In this document: piece after piece, positions 1 to 8,331 of the stretch
Layout of the letters: every line of letters begins with the position of its first letter
How positions within the stretch are numbered: position 1 is the stretch's first letter
Assembly: GCF_026126405.1 (NCBI RefSeq)
Contig: NZ_JAFMTQ010000018.1
Location: 1-52,892 of the forward strand
Reading direction: 5' to 3'
Source of the DNA: Aureitalea sp. L0-47
GTDB taxonomy: Bacteria; Bacteroidota; Bacteroidia; Flavobacteriales; Flavobacteriaceae
Length of the DNA: 52,892 bases
Made by a program: the position numbers and the translations under genes
Notes under the pieces: generated by a model
What the model saw: the letters and a program-made list of their open reading frames with translations, nothing else
Database searches by the model: none
Told to the model about the DNA's origin: nothing

Positions 1-120
1 GCATTCCCAAGAGGATTCAGATATCCTGTAGACGAAGTAGAAAACAACCCGAACATCCAACAGCGTCAGCTAACCGACCAGGTATTCTGGGATAATAACC
101 CTGGCGGATTTATTGACTAA
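1..120 (+). CDS. C-terminal end of a probable SusD/RagB-like outer-membrane protein (partial)
   Basis: Only the last 39 codons are inside the window, read in frame 1 and closed by TAA. The tail contains FRYPVDEVENNPN and ends VFWDNNPGGFID. The pattern 'F-x-[YF]-P-[LV]-[DS]-E-x-x-x-N-P-N' near the C terminus is typical of SusD/RagB surface lipoproteins of Bacteroidota, which bind glycans or peptides with a SusC-type TonB receptor. The assignment rests on this short tail alone; the SusC partner would lie upstream, outside the window. A strong terminator follows at once. Confidence 0.5.
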   Translation, partial: AFPRGFRYPVDEVENNPNIQQRQLTDQVFWDNNPGGFID

Positions 121-142
121 ACAATTTTATTTATTTGAAGAG

Positions 143-169
143 AAAAGCCCCTTTCCAGGGGCTTTTTTT
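143..169. terminator. Bidirectional intrinsic terminator
   Basis: The stem AAAAGCCCC/GGGGCTTTT has a six-base loop and is followed by a T run on the plus strand and preceded by an A run. It sits between two convergent genes and can serve both. Its right edge touches the stop of the minus-strand lipoprotein gene. Confidence 0.85.
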
Positions 170-851
170 ATTCGAAGAATCTAAATCCATATACCTTCTC
201 TATCTCTGGAGAAGTGTCAAGGTTTACTATATATGGTATTTTCTTTCCACTACTGAAAACCATGTAAGACTGAAACTGATACGCGGTTCCTTTCGCATCG
301 CTTAATTCGGCTATGCCAAACGGCTCGTAGCCAATAATGCTACCATATTTATCCTTGTACTTGGTAATGGTGATCATAAGTCGTTCCCCAATAGGTTCCG
401 GTATGCTTTCCGTATCACGGATCTCGTCTATTTTTCCTCCATCTCCATTCATAACACTTTCAGAGAACGCTTCAAAGACAGGCGATTTAGCTGCAACTTT
501 CGCAATTGCAGGCACTGGATACGTATAATCTGCAGTATCTCCTTCTTTATTCACCATCTGGACAAAAATATTGTTGTACTTGTCCTTCTCGTCTTCCTCA
601 AATCCCTGGTATACCAGCAGTGCGATATTGGAAGATGTGACATTTGGATTAAGACTGTCTATAAGGTTACTTTCGGAAACCTTTGCGGTGAAATTTCGGA
701 TTGTCTCCTTACCTGCTGCACTGCTAAATCCTTTAGAGTAGGAGGTCTTCGCATCGTAGATCTCGGCAATTCGGTCCAGGCTTTTTTGCTCCGATTCCGA
801 AGCACAACTCACCAGTCCGATCGTTGCAATAATTAGTAGTAGTTTTTTCAT
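168..851 (-). CDS. Hypothetical lipoprotein, last gene of the two-component cluster
   Basis: A 227-residue protein with a Spase II lipoprotein signal (hydrophobic residues 4-14, lipobox LVSC with Cys16), so it is probably membrane anchored in the periplasm or outer membrane. The mature part is mixed alpha/beta with charged stretches and no motif I recognise. It starts 14 bases after the stop of the response regulator and is probably the last gene of that operon. It could be an output or accessory sensor protein of the two kinases, but that is inferred from position only. Confidence 0.8.
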   Translation of the reverse strand: MKKLLLIIATIGLVSCASESEQKSLDRIAEIYDAKTSYSKGFSSAAGKETIRNFTAKVSESNLIDSLNPNVTSSNIALLVYQGFEEDEKDKYNNIFVQMVNKEGDTADYTYPVPAIAKVAAKSPVFEAFSESVMNGDGGKIDEIRDTESIPEPIGERLMITITKYKDKYGSIIGYEPFGIAELSDAKGTAYQFQSYMVFSSGKKIPYIVNLDTSPEIEKVYGFRFFE

Positions 852-865
852 GATGTTTGTATTAG

Positions 866-1507
866 TTAATTGTGAAGTTCATATTCAAGAGCAATTCGTA
901 CGAGTCCGGCCGTATTTCGTGCACCCGTTTTGATTAGCATATTTCTTCGGTGTGTTTCAACCGTTCCGAAACTGATAAAAAGTTTTTCTGCGATCTCATG
1001 GGTAGTATGTTCTTTCAGAATTAACTGAAGTATTTCTTTTTCACGTCGCGATAAGGTAGGGAAGGGGCTGCTCGATTTTTTGTCCTGTCCCGAGGCCACA
1101 CTATTTACCACGATCTCGTTTACTGTTTCATCCAGGTACATTTTACCTGAGTGTACCTTTTTAATGGCTTCGATAACTTCATCCTGACCTGCATTTTTAA
1201 GTACATAGCCCTTTGCTCCGCTTGAAAGCATTAGTTTGATAAGGCTGCTTTCCTTGTGCATGGAGATGGCAACTACTTTAAGGTCGGGATTGATCTCCAA
1301 GAGTTTCTTGCATGTGTCAATGCCATTCATGTCTGGCATATTGATATCCAGCAGGACCACATCCGGTTGTTCCTGCGGAATTCGATCCAATGCTTCCTGG
1401 CCACTCAAAGCCGAACCCAAGACCTGAATGTCGTCCTCATTCTGAAGTAATAATTGCAATCCTTCAATGACCATTTTATGGTCGTCTACTATATATACCT
1501 GTATCAT
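866..1507 (-). CDS. LuxR/NarL-family DNA-binding response regulator
   Basis: The 213-residue product has a receiver domain (about 1-120) with the acidic pair VDD near residue 8, phospho-acceptor Asp54 in LLDINMPDMNG, and Lys104 in the YVLK motif. A C-terminal LuxR-type helix-turn-helix (about 150-210) contains LSRREKEIL and the recognition region FGTVETHRRNM. It should act in the cytoplasm as a phosphorylation-dependent transcription factor. Its ATG overlaps the stop of the upstream kinase by four bases (ATGA), so the two are translationally coupled and very likely cognate. Confidence 0.95.
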   Translation of the reverse strand: MIQVYIVDDHKMVIEGLQLLLQNEDDIQVLGSALSGQEALDRIPQEQPDVVLLDINMPDMNGIDTCKKLLEINPDLKVVAISMHKESSLIKLMLSSGAKGYVLKNAGQDEVIEAIKKVHSGKMYLDETVNEIVVNSVASGQDKKSSSPFPTLSRREKEILQLILKEHTTHEIAEKLFISFGTVETHRRNMLIKTGARNTAGLVRIALEYELHN

Positions 1508-3369
1508 AATGGAATATTTATACTTATCGAGGTTCCATCTCCCGGCTTACTGTCCCATTCAATGTTACCATCCAGGAATTCTGCTCGGCTGTTGATGCTC
1601 TTGATTCCCAGACCGTCTTTCTCAAGGGCCTTTACGTAATCAAATCCATCTCCATTGTCCTCGATAATCAAGTTTAGTTTATTGTCGTATGGAAGCAATT
1701 GAAGCAATATGGTCTTTGCATTCGCATGCTTTCGTATGTTGGAGATGACCTCCTGCATTAAGCGATAGATCATTACCTTTTTCGTATTCTCGATTTCGGG
1801 GAGATCACTCATTTCAAGGGTAACTTTGTATCCTTCTTCCCTAAGGTTCTCAGCCATGTCTTCAACAGCGCCCTTAAGTCCGGAAATACTTAAGGCATGA
1901 GGCATCATGTTGTGAGAGATTCGTCTTACTTCTATGCAGGCCTCATCGATAAGTTCGTTGGTGCGTTCTGTAAGGTTTAGTTTGGCAAGTTGCTGAATTT
2001 CCTTTTGAATGGATACGAAATGTGCTTTTACACTACTAAGCAGTCCTCCCAGGCTGTCGTGAAGATCCTTTGCAATTCGTAGCCGCTCTGCTTCCTGGCC
2101 TTCAATCATACTGCTCAATGCAAGAAGCTTGTTCTTTTGCTGAAGTTCGGTTATCTTTTGAAGTTGCAAAGAAGCGTTCTGTTCTGCGATAGTTTTTTGG
2201 TATTGAAGTCGCTTTCGAAAGAAGAAATACAATATGATTGCGAACATTATCGCCGAGATCAAACCGAACAGGATACGGTTTTTCTGTCGTGCATTCTTTT
2301 CAATCGTTAAGGCCTGCTCCAGCAATGCTTTGTCTTTCTTCTCCGCTTCGTATTTCTGAAGGGCTTCCGTTAAGCTTTTTTCTTTTTCCGAATTAAATAT
2401 GGAGTCCTTAGCCTCAGAATACTCGTAAAAAAGGTTCATGCCTTTTCGGGTCTGATCATTCTCGTAATAAGCATCGATAAGAAAGGGCATAGTTTCCAGT
2501 TTCTCATCCGCAAACCCATGTGCCCTAAAAGCATCATAGGCACGTTCATAGTAGCGTAATCCTCTGCGCTTATCTCCTTCCTGGGTATACACACCACCAA
2601 GTCCGCGCAATAAAGTGGCGTAATGAAAGATATCGGCTGTCGTATCTATCCTCGGTAGGGTGTTCAGGAAAATTTCCTTGGCCTTCTGAGGGCGTTCATA
2701 ATCGGAATAACCATTGGCCAGGTTAATACTTATAGGGATGTAATATTTGGCAAAAGCCGGCTCCGAAAGTATTTCCCGCGAACGTTCAAGATATTCGATG
2801 GCTGTGACGAGATCGCCGCGATTTCTATAAATGTTACTAATATTGTTGAGCGCAATTCCCATTCGTTTTCCGTCCTCTTGCTCCTCGCTAATCTCATAGG
2901 ATTTGGTAAAATACATTAAGGAAAGTGAGTCGATTCCATGTTTTTCATATGCCGCAGCAATTCCGTTATACACCGAACTCAACCTTCCGGGATCATCGGA
3001 ATTTTCAAAATAATTGGCGGCTTTCAAATAATTTGGGAGGGCCTCCTGATAATTCCCCAGTGTGAGATCGGCATTTCCCAGGTAATAACTACACAAGGCG
3101 ATATGGAACGAATCTCTATTTCGTTCTGCTACTTTGAGATACTCCTGGGTATAATTTTTGGACACTTCCGGTTCATTATAATAAGTGGCCTTGCGCAATT
3201 CGTTATAAAGAGTCATTCGAATGGAATCATTCGTAGTTTGCGAAAGCACCACCTTTAAACTGTCCTCAAGCTGGTTGCTTTGCCCCAATGACTGTGCGAT
3301 AAAAGTGCAGATCAATATTATTGTGAGCAAGATGCTTTTGCGTAGTTGTATGTTACAAATGGTCTGCAT
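1504..3369 (-). CDS. TPR-containing sensor histidine kinase (HisKA_3 type), copy A
   Basis: A 621-residue kinase. An N-terminal signal or anchor segment (12-29) is followed by a periplasmic array of tetratricopeptide-like helices (about 50-330), a coiled coil, one transmembrane helix (about 365-384), a second coiled coil, the HisKA_3 dimerisation domain with His437 in AKDLHDSLGG, and a GHKL ATPase domain with N-box Asn544 and G-box DNGDGFD. This is the NarX/DesK-like class that normally pairs with LuxR-type regulators. It abuts copy B without a gap and overlaps the response regulator by four bases. The kinase half is nearly identical to copy B, while the sensor half has diverged. Confidence 0.93.
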   Translation of the reverse strand: MQTICNIQLRKSILLTIILICTFIAQSLGQSNQLEDSLKVVLSQTTNDSIRMTLYNELRKATYYNEPEVSKNYTQEYLKVAERNRDSFHIALCSYYLGNADLTLGNYQEALPNYLKAANYFENSDDPGRLSSVYNGIAAAYEKHGIDSLSLMYFTKSYEISEEQEDGKRMGIALNNISNIYRNRGDLVTAIEYLERSREILSEPAFAKYYIPISINLANGYSDYERPQKAKEIFLNTLPRIDTTADIFHYATLLRGLGGVYTQEGDKRRGLRYYERAYDAFRAHGFADEKLETMPFLIDAYYENDQTRKGMNLFYEYSEAKDSIFNSEKEKSLTEALQKYEAEKKDKALLEQALTIEKNARQKNRILFGLISAIMFAIILYFFFRKRLQYQKTIAEQNASLQLQKITELQQKNKLLALSSMIEGQEAERLRIAKDLHDSLGGLLSSVKAHFVSIQKEIQQLAKLNLTERTNELIDEACIEVRRISHNMMPHALSISGLKGAVEDMAENLREEGYKVTLEMSDLPEIENTKKVMIYRLMQEVISNIRKHANAKTILLQLLPYDNKLNLIIEDNGDGFDYVKALEKDGLGIKSINSRAEFLDGNIEWDSKPGDGTSISINIPL

Positions 3370-5334
3370 TTACTGGTTGGGTATTTCGATAGTTATAGAC
3401 GTTCCTCTTCCAAGTTCCGAATCCCAATCGATCTGTCCGTCTAGAAACTGAACCCTGCTGTTTATACTTTTCAAGCCCAGTCCACCTTTCGATAAAGCCT
3501 GCTCGTAGTCAAATCCTTTCCCATTATCCTCGATAAGAATATTTAGACCGTTTTCAATGGGAAGCAGCTGGATAAGAATAGTATTAGCCTCCGCGTGCTT
3601 TCGAATATTCGATATGATCTCCTGAAGTAATCGGTAGACCACAACTTCACGCGTATTTTCCATTTTGGGAAGATCCTTAAGCTCGAGTGTTACCTCATAG
3701 CCTTCCTCTCTCAAATTCGTGCTAAGATCTTCCACCGCTCCTCCTAAACCCGAAATACTCAGAGCATGAGGCATCATATTATGTGAGATCCGTCTTACTT
3801 CAATACATGCTTCGTCGATCAGGGAATTGGTCTTTTCCGTGATATTTAGCTTTTCGAGCTGTTCTATTTCTTTCTGAATTGCACTAAAATGTGCTTTAAC
3901 TGTGCTTAGTAGGCCTCCAAGACTGTCGTGCAGGTCTTTCGCGATGCGCAATCGCTCGGCTTCCTGTCCTTCTATCATACTATTCAACGCCAATAACTTG
4001 TTCTGCTGTTGTAATTCCACGATCTGCTGTTGCTGTATAGCTTCCTTCTGTTTCGCGATAGTCCGCTGATACTTCAATCGATTTCTGAAGAAAATAGAAG
4101 TGATGATAAGCAGAATTCCTAGCGCTGCTAACCCGATGAGGACCTGGTTCTTCTGTCGCTCTTCTTTTTCGATCACGAGATTCTGCTGGGCGATTTTTCT
4201 TTCCTTTTGTTCAGTATCGAATTTTACTTCCAGTTCAGCAATGTTGTGCTGCATGCGTTCCGATTTTATACTATCACGCATTGCGGTTTCCTTACGCAAA
4301 AAGTTGAACGCTTCCTGGTACTCCGACGCCTGGGCACTTATTCTACTAACTTCAGAATAAAGATCCAGTTTTAGTTGAGGTTTATCGGTGGATTCGATCT
4401 TCTGAATGGCCTTCTTAAGAACTGAAATTCCCTCGAAAGGCCTCCCCATTTTTTCGTAGGTCTTTGCCAGGGCGATTGAGGAAAACGTAAGTGAGTTTAC
4501 ACTATTCAAACTGTCACTAATCCGGATGGATTTTATCAATGATGGAATATTTGATGGATCCGAACGCTTCTCGAAGATCGCCTTTATCGGCATATGACCT
4601 TCAGGTGTATTTGGATTTGCCTCTTCGTACAAAGCCGAAAGCTCCTCGGTATATTTGGCAAGCTCTTCAGGATAATCTGTCTGACTTAAAAAATCTACTA
4701 AAACATAGAGATAAAAACGTTTGGTGGGATTATTTTTAAATTCGCTGGCATACTGCCACATTTTTAGGTAATTGTAATGCTGACCTTCAACATTTTCCAA
4801 CAAATTTTCTAATAAACCCCGGTTGTAGTATATGCCTGCATTATAGTGTTCGAATTCTTCCTTTTCGGCCAAAACTTGTGCTTTGTTTATGTGAAATAAC
4901 GCCTTGTCCGGAAGATTTTGATAGATATACAGATTGCCGATATCGTTATTGTAAACAAGTATAAAATGCTCTTCATTCAATTTCTCCGCTAATTCAAGCC
5001 CCCGCTTTTTAATTTTGAGTGCCTCGTTGGTATTCCCCCTGCGGGAGAAAACAATCGACATGGATTCATAAAAGACCATCTTTGCCTGGTCTGAACTGTC
5101 TTTAGAAAGCGCATATCTGAAAAGTGATTCGGAATTTTCCCCGCCACTTTTCATTATTAACTTATTGATGGCGAAATAAGATGATTCCCGAGCTTCGGAA
5201 TCCTTTCCTTTCAGTGATGATATAATGCTATCGATACGCTGTTTTTCGTTTTCCTGTGAAAACGCATATTGCGGCTTTGTTAGCAAAGCCGCAAATGCGA
5301 TAAAAAAAACAAACAGTTGATTAGTGGATAGCAT
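3370..5334 (-). CDS. TPR-containing sensor histidine kinase (HisKA_3 type), copy B
   Basis: A 654-residue paralogue of the next gene with the same architecture: signal segment (6-26), TPR-like helices (about 50-340), coiled coil, transmembrane helix (about 397-415), phospho-acceptor His469 in AKDLHDSLGG, and a GHKL ATPase with DNGKGFD. Its stop codon lies directly against the ATG of copy A, so the pair looks like a tandem duplication kept in one operon. Both keep all catalytic motifs, so both should be active and may feed the single response regulator as homodimers or a heterodimer. The divergent TPR halves suggest different input signals. Confidence 0.93.
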   Translation of the reverse strand: MLSTNQLFVFFIAFAALLTKPQYAFSQENEKQRIDSIISSLKGKDSEARESSYFAINKLIMKSGGENSESLFRYALSKDSSDQAKMVFYESMSIVFSRRGNTNEALKIKKRGLELAEKLNEEHFILVYNNDIGNLYIYQNLPDKALFHINKAQVLAEKEEFEHYNAGIYYNRGLLENLLENVEGQHYNYLKMWQYASEFKNNPTKRFYLYVLVDFLSQTDYPEELAKYTEELSALYEEANPNTPEGHMPIKAIFEKRSDPSNIPSLIKSIRISDSLNSVNSLTFSSIALAKTYEKMGRPFEGISVLKKAIQKIESTDKPQLKLDLYSEVSRISAQASEYQEAFNFLRKETAMRDSIKSERMQHNIAELEVKFDTEQKERKIAQQNLVIEKEERQKNQVLIGLAALGILLIITSIFFRNRLKYQRTIAKQKEAIQQQQIVELQQQNKLLALNSMIEGQEAERLRIAKDLHDSLGGLLSTVKAHFSAIQKEIEQLEKLNITEKTNSLIDEACIEVRRISHNMMPHALSISGLGGAVEDLSTNLREEGYEVTLELKDLPKMENTREVVVYRLLQEIISNIRKHAEANTILIQLLPIENGLNILIEDNGKGFDYEQALSKGGLGLKSINSRVQFLDGQIDWDSELGRGTSITIEIPNQ

Positions 5335-5362
5335 ACATAAAAGATATAAATATTTTTTATCC

Positions 5363-5902
5363 TTATCTGCCTTTGGTATTTATAACCAGTGTGAAATCAC
5401 CCTCGTCCAATTCCTCGGCTCCAACAACACCAATAACGATGCGGTAAGGCCGTGTAATAGCAACCATATATTTTACGTTTCGGGTGTGGTCCTGAGTTTT
5501 TCCGGCATAACTTCTGTCCCATTTATGGTCAGCTTCACACCTGATACAGGAAGCCAGGTTAGGAGGAAGGGCATCGTTGTTCACACCTACTTCATAGGCG
5601 TAAAGACTGAAGTTTGCCTCCGGATCCTTTGGAATTACGGTGACTGTCGATTCACTGTAAGCAGGTAAAATACCTGTAAAGAATACGTGATTACCTGTGA
5701 ACTTGTGATATTGAGTGGCTGGGAAACAGGCGTTGTTACTTTGCCATGCCCATGACAGATCTTCGATCTTTTGTCCCTGGTTGAGGTTTCCTTCGTATCG
5801 AACCTCCTGGTTGGATACAGGTTCAATTTGAAATACGGTTGGTGGTTCTTGTGCCATGATTATTGATGGTATCAATGCGATAAATGTTAATAGAATTTTC
5901 AT
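5363..5902 (-). CDS. Secreted beta-sandwich protein of unknown function
   Basis: A 179-residue protein with a Sec signal peptide (cleavage probably after IIMAQ). The mature part is beta-rich. Segments such as HVFFTGILPAYSESTVTVIP and a late YRIVIGVVG...FTLVINT resemble a pre-peptidase C-terminal (PPC)-like sandwich, an inference from strand pattern. There are three cysteines, two in the spacing CIRC. The gene sits 11 bases after the upstream Ig-repeat protein and 28 bases before kinase B, so it probably belongs to the same transcript and may act as a periplasmic input protein for the kinases. Confidence 0.8.
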   Translation of the reverse strand: MKILLTFIALIPSIIMAQEPPTVFQIEPVSNQEVRYEGNLNQGQKIEDLSWAWQSNNACFPATQYHKFTGNHVFFTGILPAYSESTVTVIPKDPEANFSLYAYEVGVNNDALPPNLASCIRCEADHKWDRSYAGKTQDHTRNVKYMVAITRPYRIVIGVVGAEELDEGDFTLVINTKGR

Positions 5903-5913
5903 TTTTTGAAGTA

Positions 5914-7398
5914 TTAGGATTTAATTTTTATGTCGAATGTCTTTGTGCTTCCCATTTGGTCACCCTTGTAGTATACATTGAATTGCAGCCTTATGGATGT
6001 TTCATCGGAAACCTTTGGGGCTTTTATGCTCCCACTTACGTACTTGGATTCTCCTGATTTCATGTCAATGCCATCAAGCTCAATGTCGAATACACCCCTG
6101 GGGGGACGGTAGTTGGAAGGCTTCAGTGAACGGGTCTTGCATTTAATTACCCAATCGTCACCGTTAGCCATTACCTCTCCATAGTTCTTCATGTCTATGC
6201 GCAATTTATAGGTCTTGCCGGTAACCATATCATCTTCCAGTGTTACCCTTCCAATGTTAAGTTCGGGCAGTAGTTCAACGATCTCATAGCTCACTGTCTC
6301 TTCACCACCTTCCATATCGGCCGATTTACCATCCTTCATGATCTCGTATTTCACTTCAACTCGTCCGGGAATTGAGGGAACAGTGATGTCGTCAAAGCTT
6401 ACATCATCGCTATCACCTATCTCCATTTCATCACCATCAAATTTTACATCTTGCTCGAAAATATCATCGTCAAGGTCGTTTGATGGCTTTCTTACCACGG
6501 TCGATTTCAGGCTATAGCTCCCTTCTTCCCATTGTACATTGCCGGAATTTTTGATAGTAAAAGAAACCGAATATGTCTTTTCAGGATATAACTTCGTAGT
6601 TACCTTCCTGGAAATATCGGCCTCCGGTTCTTCGATCTTCACATAGGTGTCCTTTCTGATCGTTCCGTTCTTTGCATCGAATTTCTTTCCGTCCTTGTAG
6701 ATGCTTACTTCAATACTGTATGCTCCACCGGTGGAGGGTGTCTCCAGTTTTTCAGCGAATCCAATGCTTACAGAACCTCCGGGAGCCAGGTTAGATAGAT
6801 CCATTTTTTCTTCGAACTCGAATGCTTCTTCATCTTCGTCTTCTGCTTCGGATGGTGCCCCTGTTACTTCTCCCTTGAGTTCATATTCACCTTCCGGCCA
6901 CTGCGTCTTACCGCTATTTTTCACGGTCGCACTCATTGGAGGGTATTTCTTTTCGGGTTCCAGGCTAATGGGAAGATTTACGGATACGTCTGCCGTAAAG
7001 TCTTCATCTATGGTCACCGAAAGATCCTTGCTAGCCAGCGAATTGCTTCCATTCATAAGTGCTAGTTTTACTTTGTAGGTTCCGGGAACTATGGGGGATT
7101 CCATACTCCATTTGAACGAAAACTCTTTGCCGGGATCGATGTTGGTTATTAAGTCTCTAGTCACTTCAAAAGCTTCACCAGCTTCAGCATCAGGTCCGCT
7201 CACATAGCTCATCTGCAGCTTGCAGTTGCTTCTGTTTAGTACGGCATCTCCTGTATTTTTCATGGTGAGATCCAACTGGTACGTGTTCGATGGATTCATT
7301 TTACTGGGAACATCAAATGCCGAGATCTCAGCTTTATACTGAGACCATCCGGTCCATGTAGACCCTATAAGGAGTAAGATTAGGATGTATTTTTTCAT
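5914..7398 (-). CDS. Secreted protein with four Ig-like repeats
   Basis: A 494-residue exported protein (signal peptide about 1-19, ending GWSQ). The mature protein consists of four tandem beta-sandwich repeats at about 22-130, 136-246, 256-374 and 378-494. Each carries a version of 'K-N-x-G-x-x-x-W-x-x-G-x-Y-x-L-K' early and a 'P-x-x-P-G-x-Y/V-x-V' strand late, the pattern of CARDB or NBR1-type Ig domains. Acidic inserts in repeats 2 and 3 (for example EAEDEDEEAFEFEE) could bind divalent cations. No sorting domain or enzyme motif is visible. It heads a minus-strand run leading into the two histidine kinases, so a role in ligand binding or adhesion is plausible but unproven. Confidence 0.85.
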   Translation of the reverse strand: MKKYILILLLIGSTWTGWSQYKAEISAFDVPSKMNPSNTYQLDLTMKNTGDAVLNRSNCKLQMSYVSGPDAEAGEAFEVTRDLITNIDPGKEFSFKWSMESPIVPGTYKVKLALMNGSNSLASKDLSVTIDEDFTADVSVNLPISLEPEKKYPPMSATVKNSGKTQWPEGEYELKGEVTGAPSEAEDEDEEAFEFEEKMDLSNLAPGGSVSIGFAEKLETPSTGGAYSIEVSIYKDGKKFDAKNGTIRKDTYVKIEEPEADISRKVTTKLYPEKTYSVSFTIKNSGNVQWEEGSYSLKSTVVRKPSNDLDDDIFEQDVKFDGDEMEIGDSDDVSFDDITVPSIPGRVEVKYEIMKDGKSADMEGGEETVSYEIVELLPELNIGRVTLEDDMVTGKTYKLRIDMKNYGEVMANGDDWVIKCKTRSLKPSNYRPPRGVFDIELDGIDMKSGESKYVSGSIKAPKVSDETSIRLQFNVYYKGDQMGSTKTFDIKIKS

Positions 7399-7571
7399 GA
7401 TGGTTGTTTATTGATTGTGCCGGGGACTGTATTGTAATTTTTTATTGTGTTCGCGTTGCTTCGGTAAATGGTTTTGATACCAATAAAGTATCTCTCGCGT
7501 TTGAAAGCTGCTCAATTAATTTCACTACAGTTTCGATATGAAGTTTTAATCGAGCAGCTATTGCCTGATAA

Positions 7572-8123
7572 TTATTTCTTCTTGGCGTTAATTCGGTATT
7601 TGAATTTATTACCCACCGACTTATTCCTCATTGCTACGATGATAATCTTACCTTTCACATTATTCAAAGTGAATTTTTTCACTTTTCCGTTCTTGCCGTT
7701 GGGGAATTCATAGGTAGCACGCTGCTGTGTAACTCCATTTCTACCCTGAACACAAATCACAACCCCTGTTTTCGCCTTTCCATCGTATTTGTTGATGGTG
7801 ATCTCAACCTTTTCGTAAAAGGAAGGAGGTGTTACAAACGTACGCTTGGTTTGACCGGCGATGCTTCCTTGTTCGTTTCCTCCATCTAATTCAAGAAAAC
7901 GTGGGCCTATGTTCGCTCCACCGTTCGAGGCGATCCAGTTCCAAACATTTTTTATTTTATTGACTTCGTTTTTGAAAGGGATCAACTGGATATTTGGTTT
8001 CCATGGCCCCCATTTCTCCCAGGTTTTCTGAGCCAGTTTGGCTCCCTGGTTACAGTTCTGTGCTTCTGCCTGGTAGCTGAAAGCAAACAAGGCTATTACG
8101 ATAATGGTAATGAGTTTTTTCAT
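7572..8123 (-). CDS. Small secreted beta-domain protein, paralogue of its neighbour
   Basis: A 183-residue protein with a clear signal peptide (ending AEAQ). The C-terminal ~100 residues align with the second half of the next gene upstream. Shared features are GQT-x-x-T near the start, GKA in the middle, TYEF, a KKFTLNNVKGK strand and a final RNKSVGNKFKYRINA. The N-terminal third is unrelated and Trp-rich (KTWEKWGPW). Function unknown. The basic C terminus and lack of a lipobox suggest a soluble secreted or periplasmic protein. Confidence 0.85.
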   Translation of the reverse strand: MKKLITIIVIALFAFSYQAEAQNCNQGAKLAQKTWEKWGPWKPNIQLIPFKNEVNKIKNVWNWIASNGGANIGPRFLELDGGNEQGSIAGQTKRTFVTPPSFYEKVEITINKYDGKAKTGVVICVQGRNGVTQQRATYEFPNGKNGKVKKFTLNNVKGKIIIVAMRNKSVGNKFKYRINAKKK

Positions 8124-8247
8124 GTTTCGTTGAATTGTATTGTTAGTTGTTGAATTTGATAGTAGTTCTTTTCACTATTTTTAATCATTTCTAAGGTATT
8201 GTTATTCAGTTTAGAAGAGCTAAAAGAATTCCCGTAGCATTTAAAAA

Positions 8248-8263
8248 TCTATGAATTCATAGA
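8248..8263. repeat. Perfect 16-bp palindrome TCTATGAATTCATAGA
   Basis: A perfect inverted repeat without spacer in the gap between two paralogous secreted-protein genes. It could be a dimeric-regulator operator or an mRNA processing structure; nothing further supports either. Confidence 0.4.
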
Positions 8264-8281
8264 GGTCGATTCTCAACCGAA

Positions 8282-8309
8282 ATCGGTCCCCGGAAATCAG
8301 GAGACCGAT
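8282..8309 (-). terminator. Strong hairpin downstream of the two-domain secreted protein
   Basis: On the minus strand ATCGGTCTCC and GGGGACCGAT can form a ten-pair stem (one G-T wobble) with an eight-base loop, shortly after the stop of the upstream gene. No T run follows, so it may be an mRNA 3'-end stabiliser or a weak terminator rather than a classical intrinsic terminator. Confidence 0.4.
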
Positions 8310-8331
8310 AATTACCTATTGAAGTGCCATA

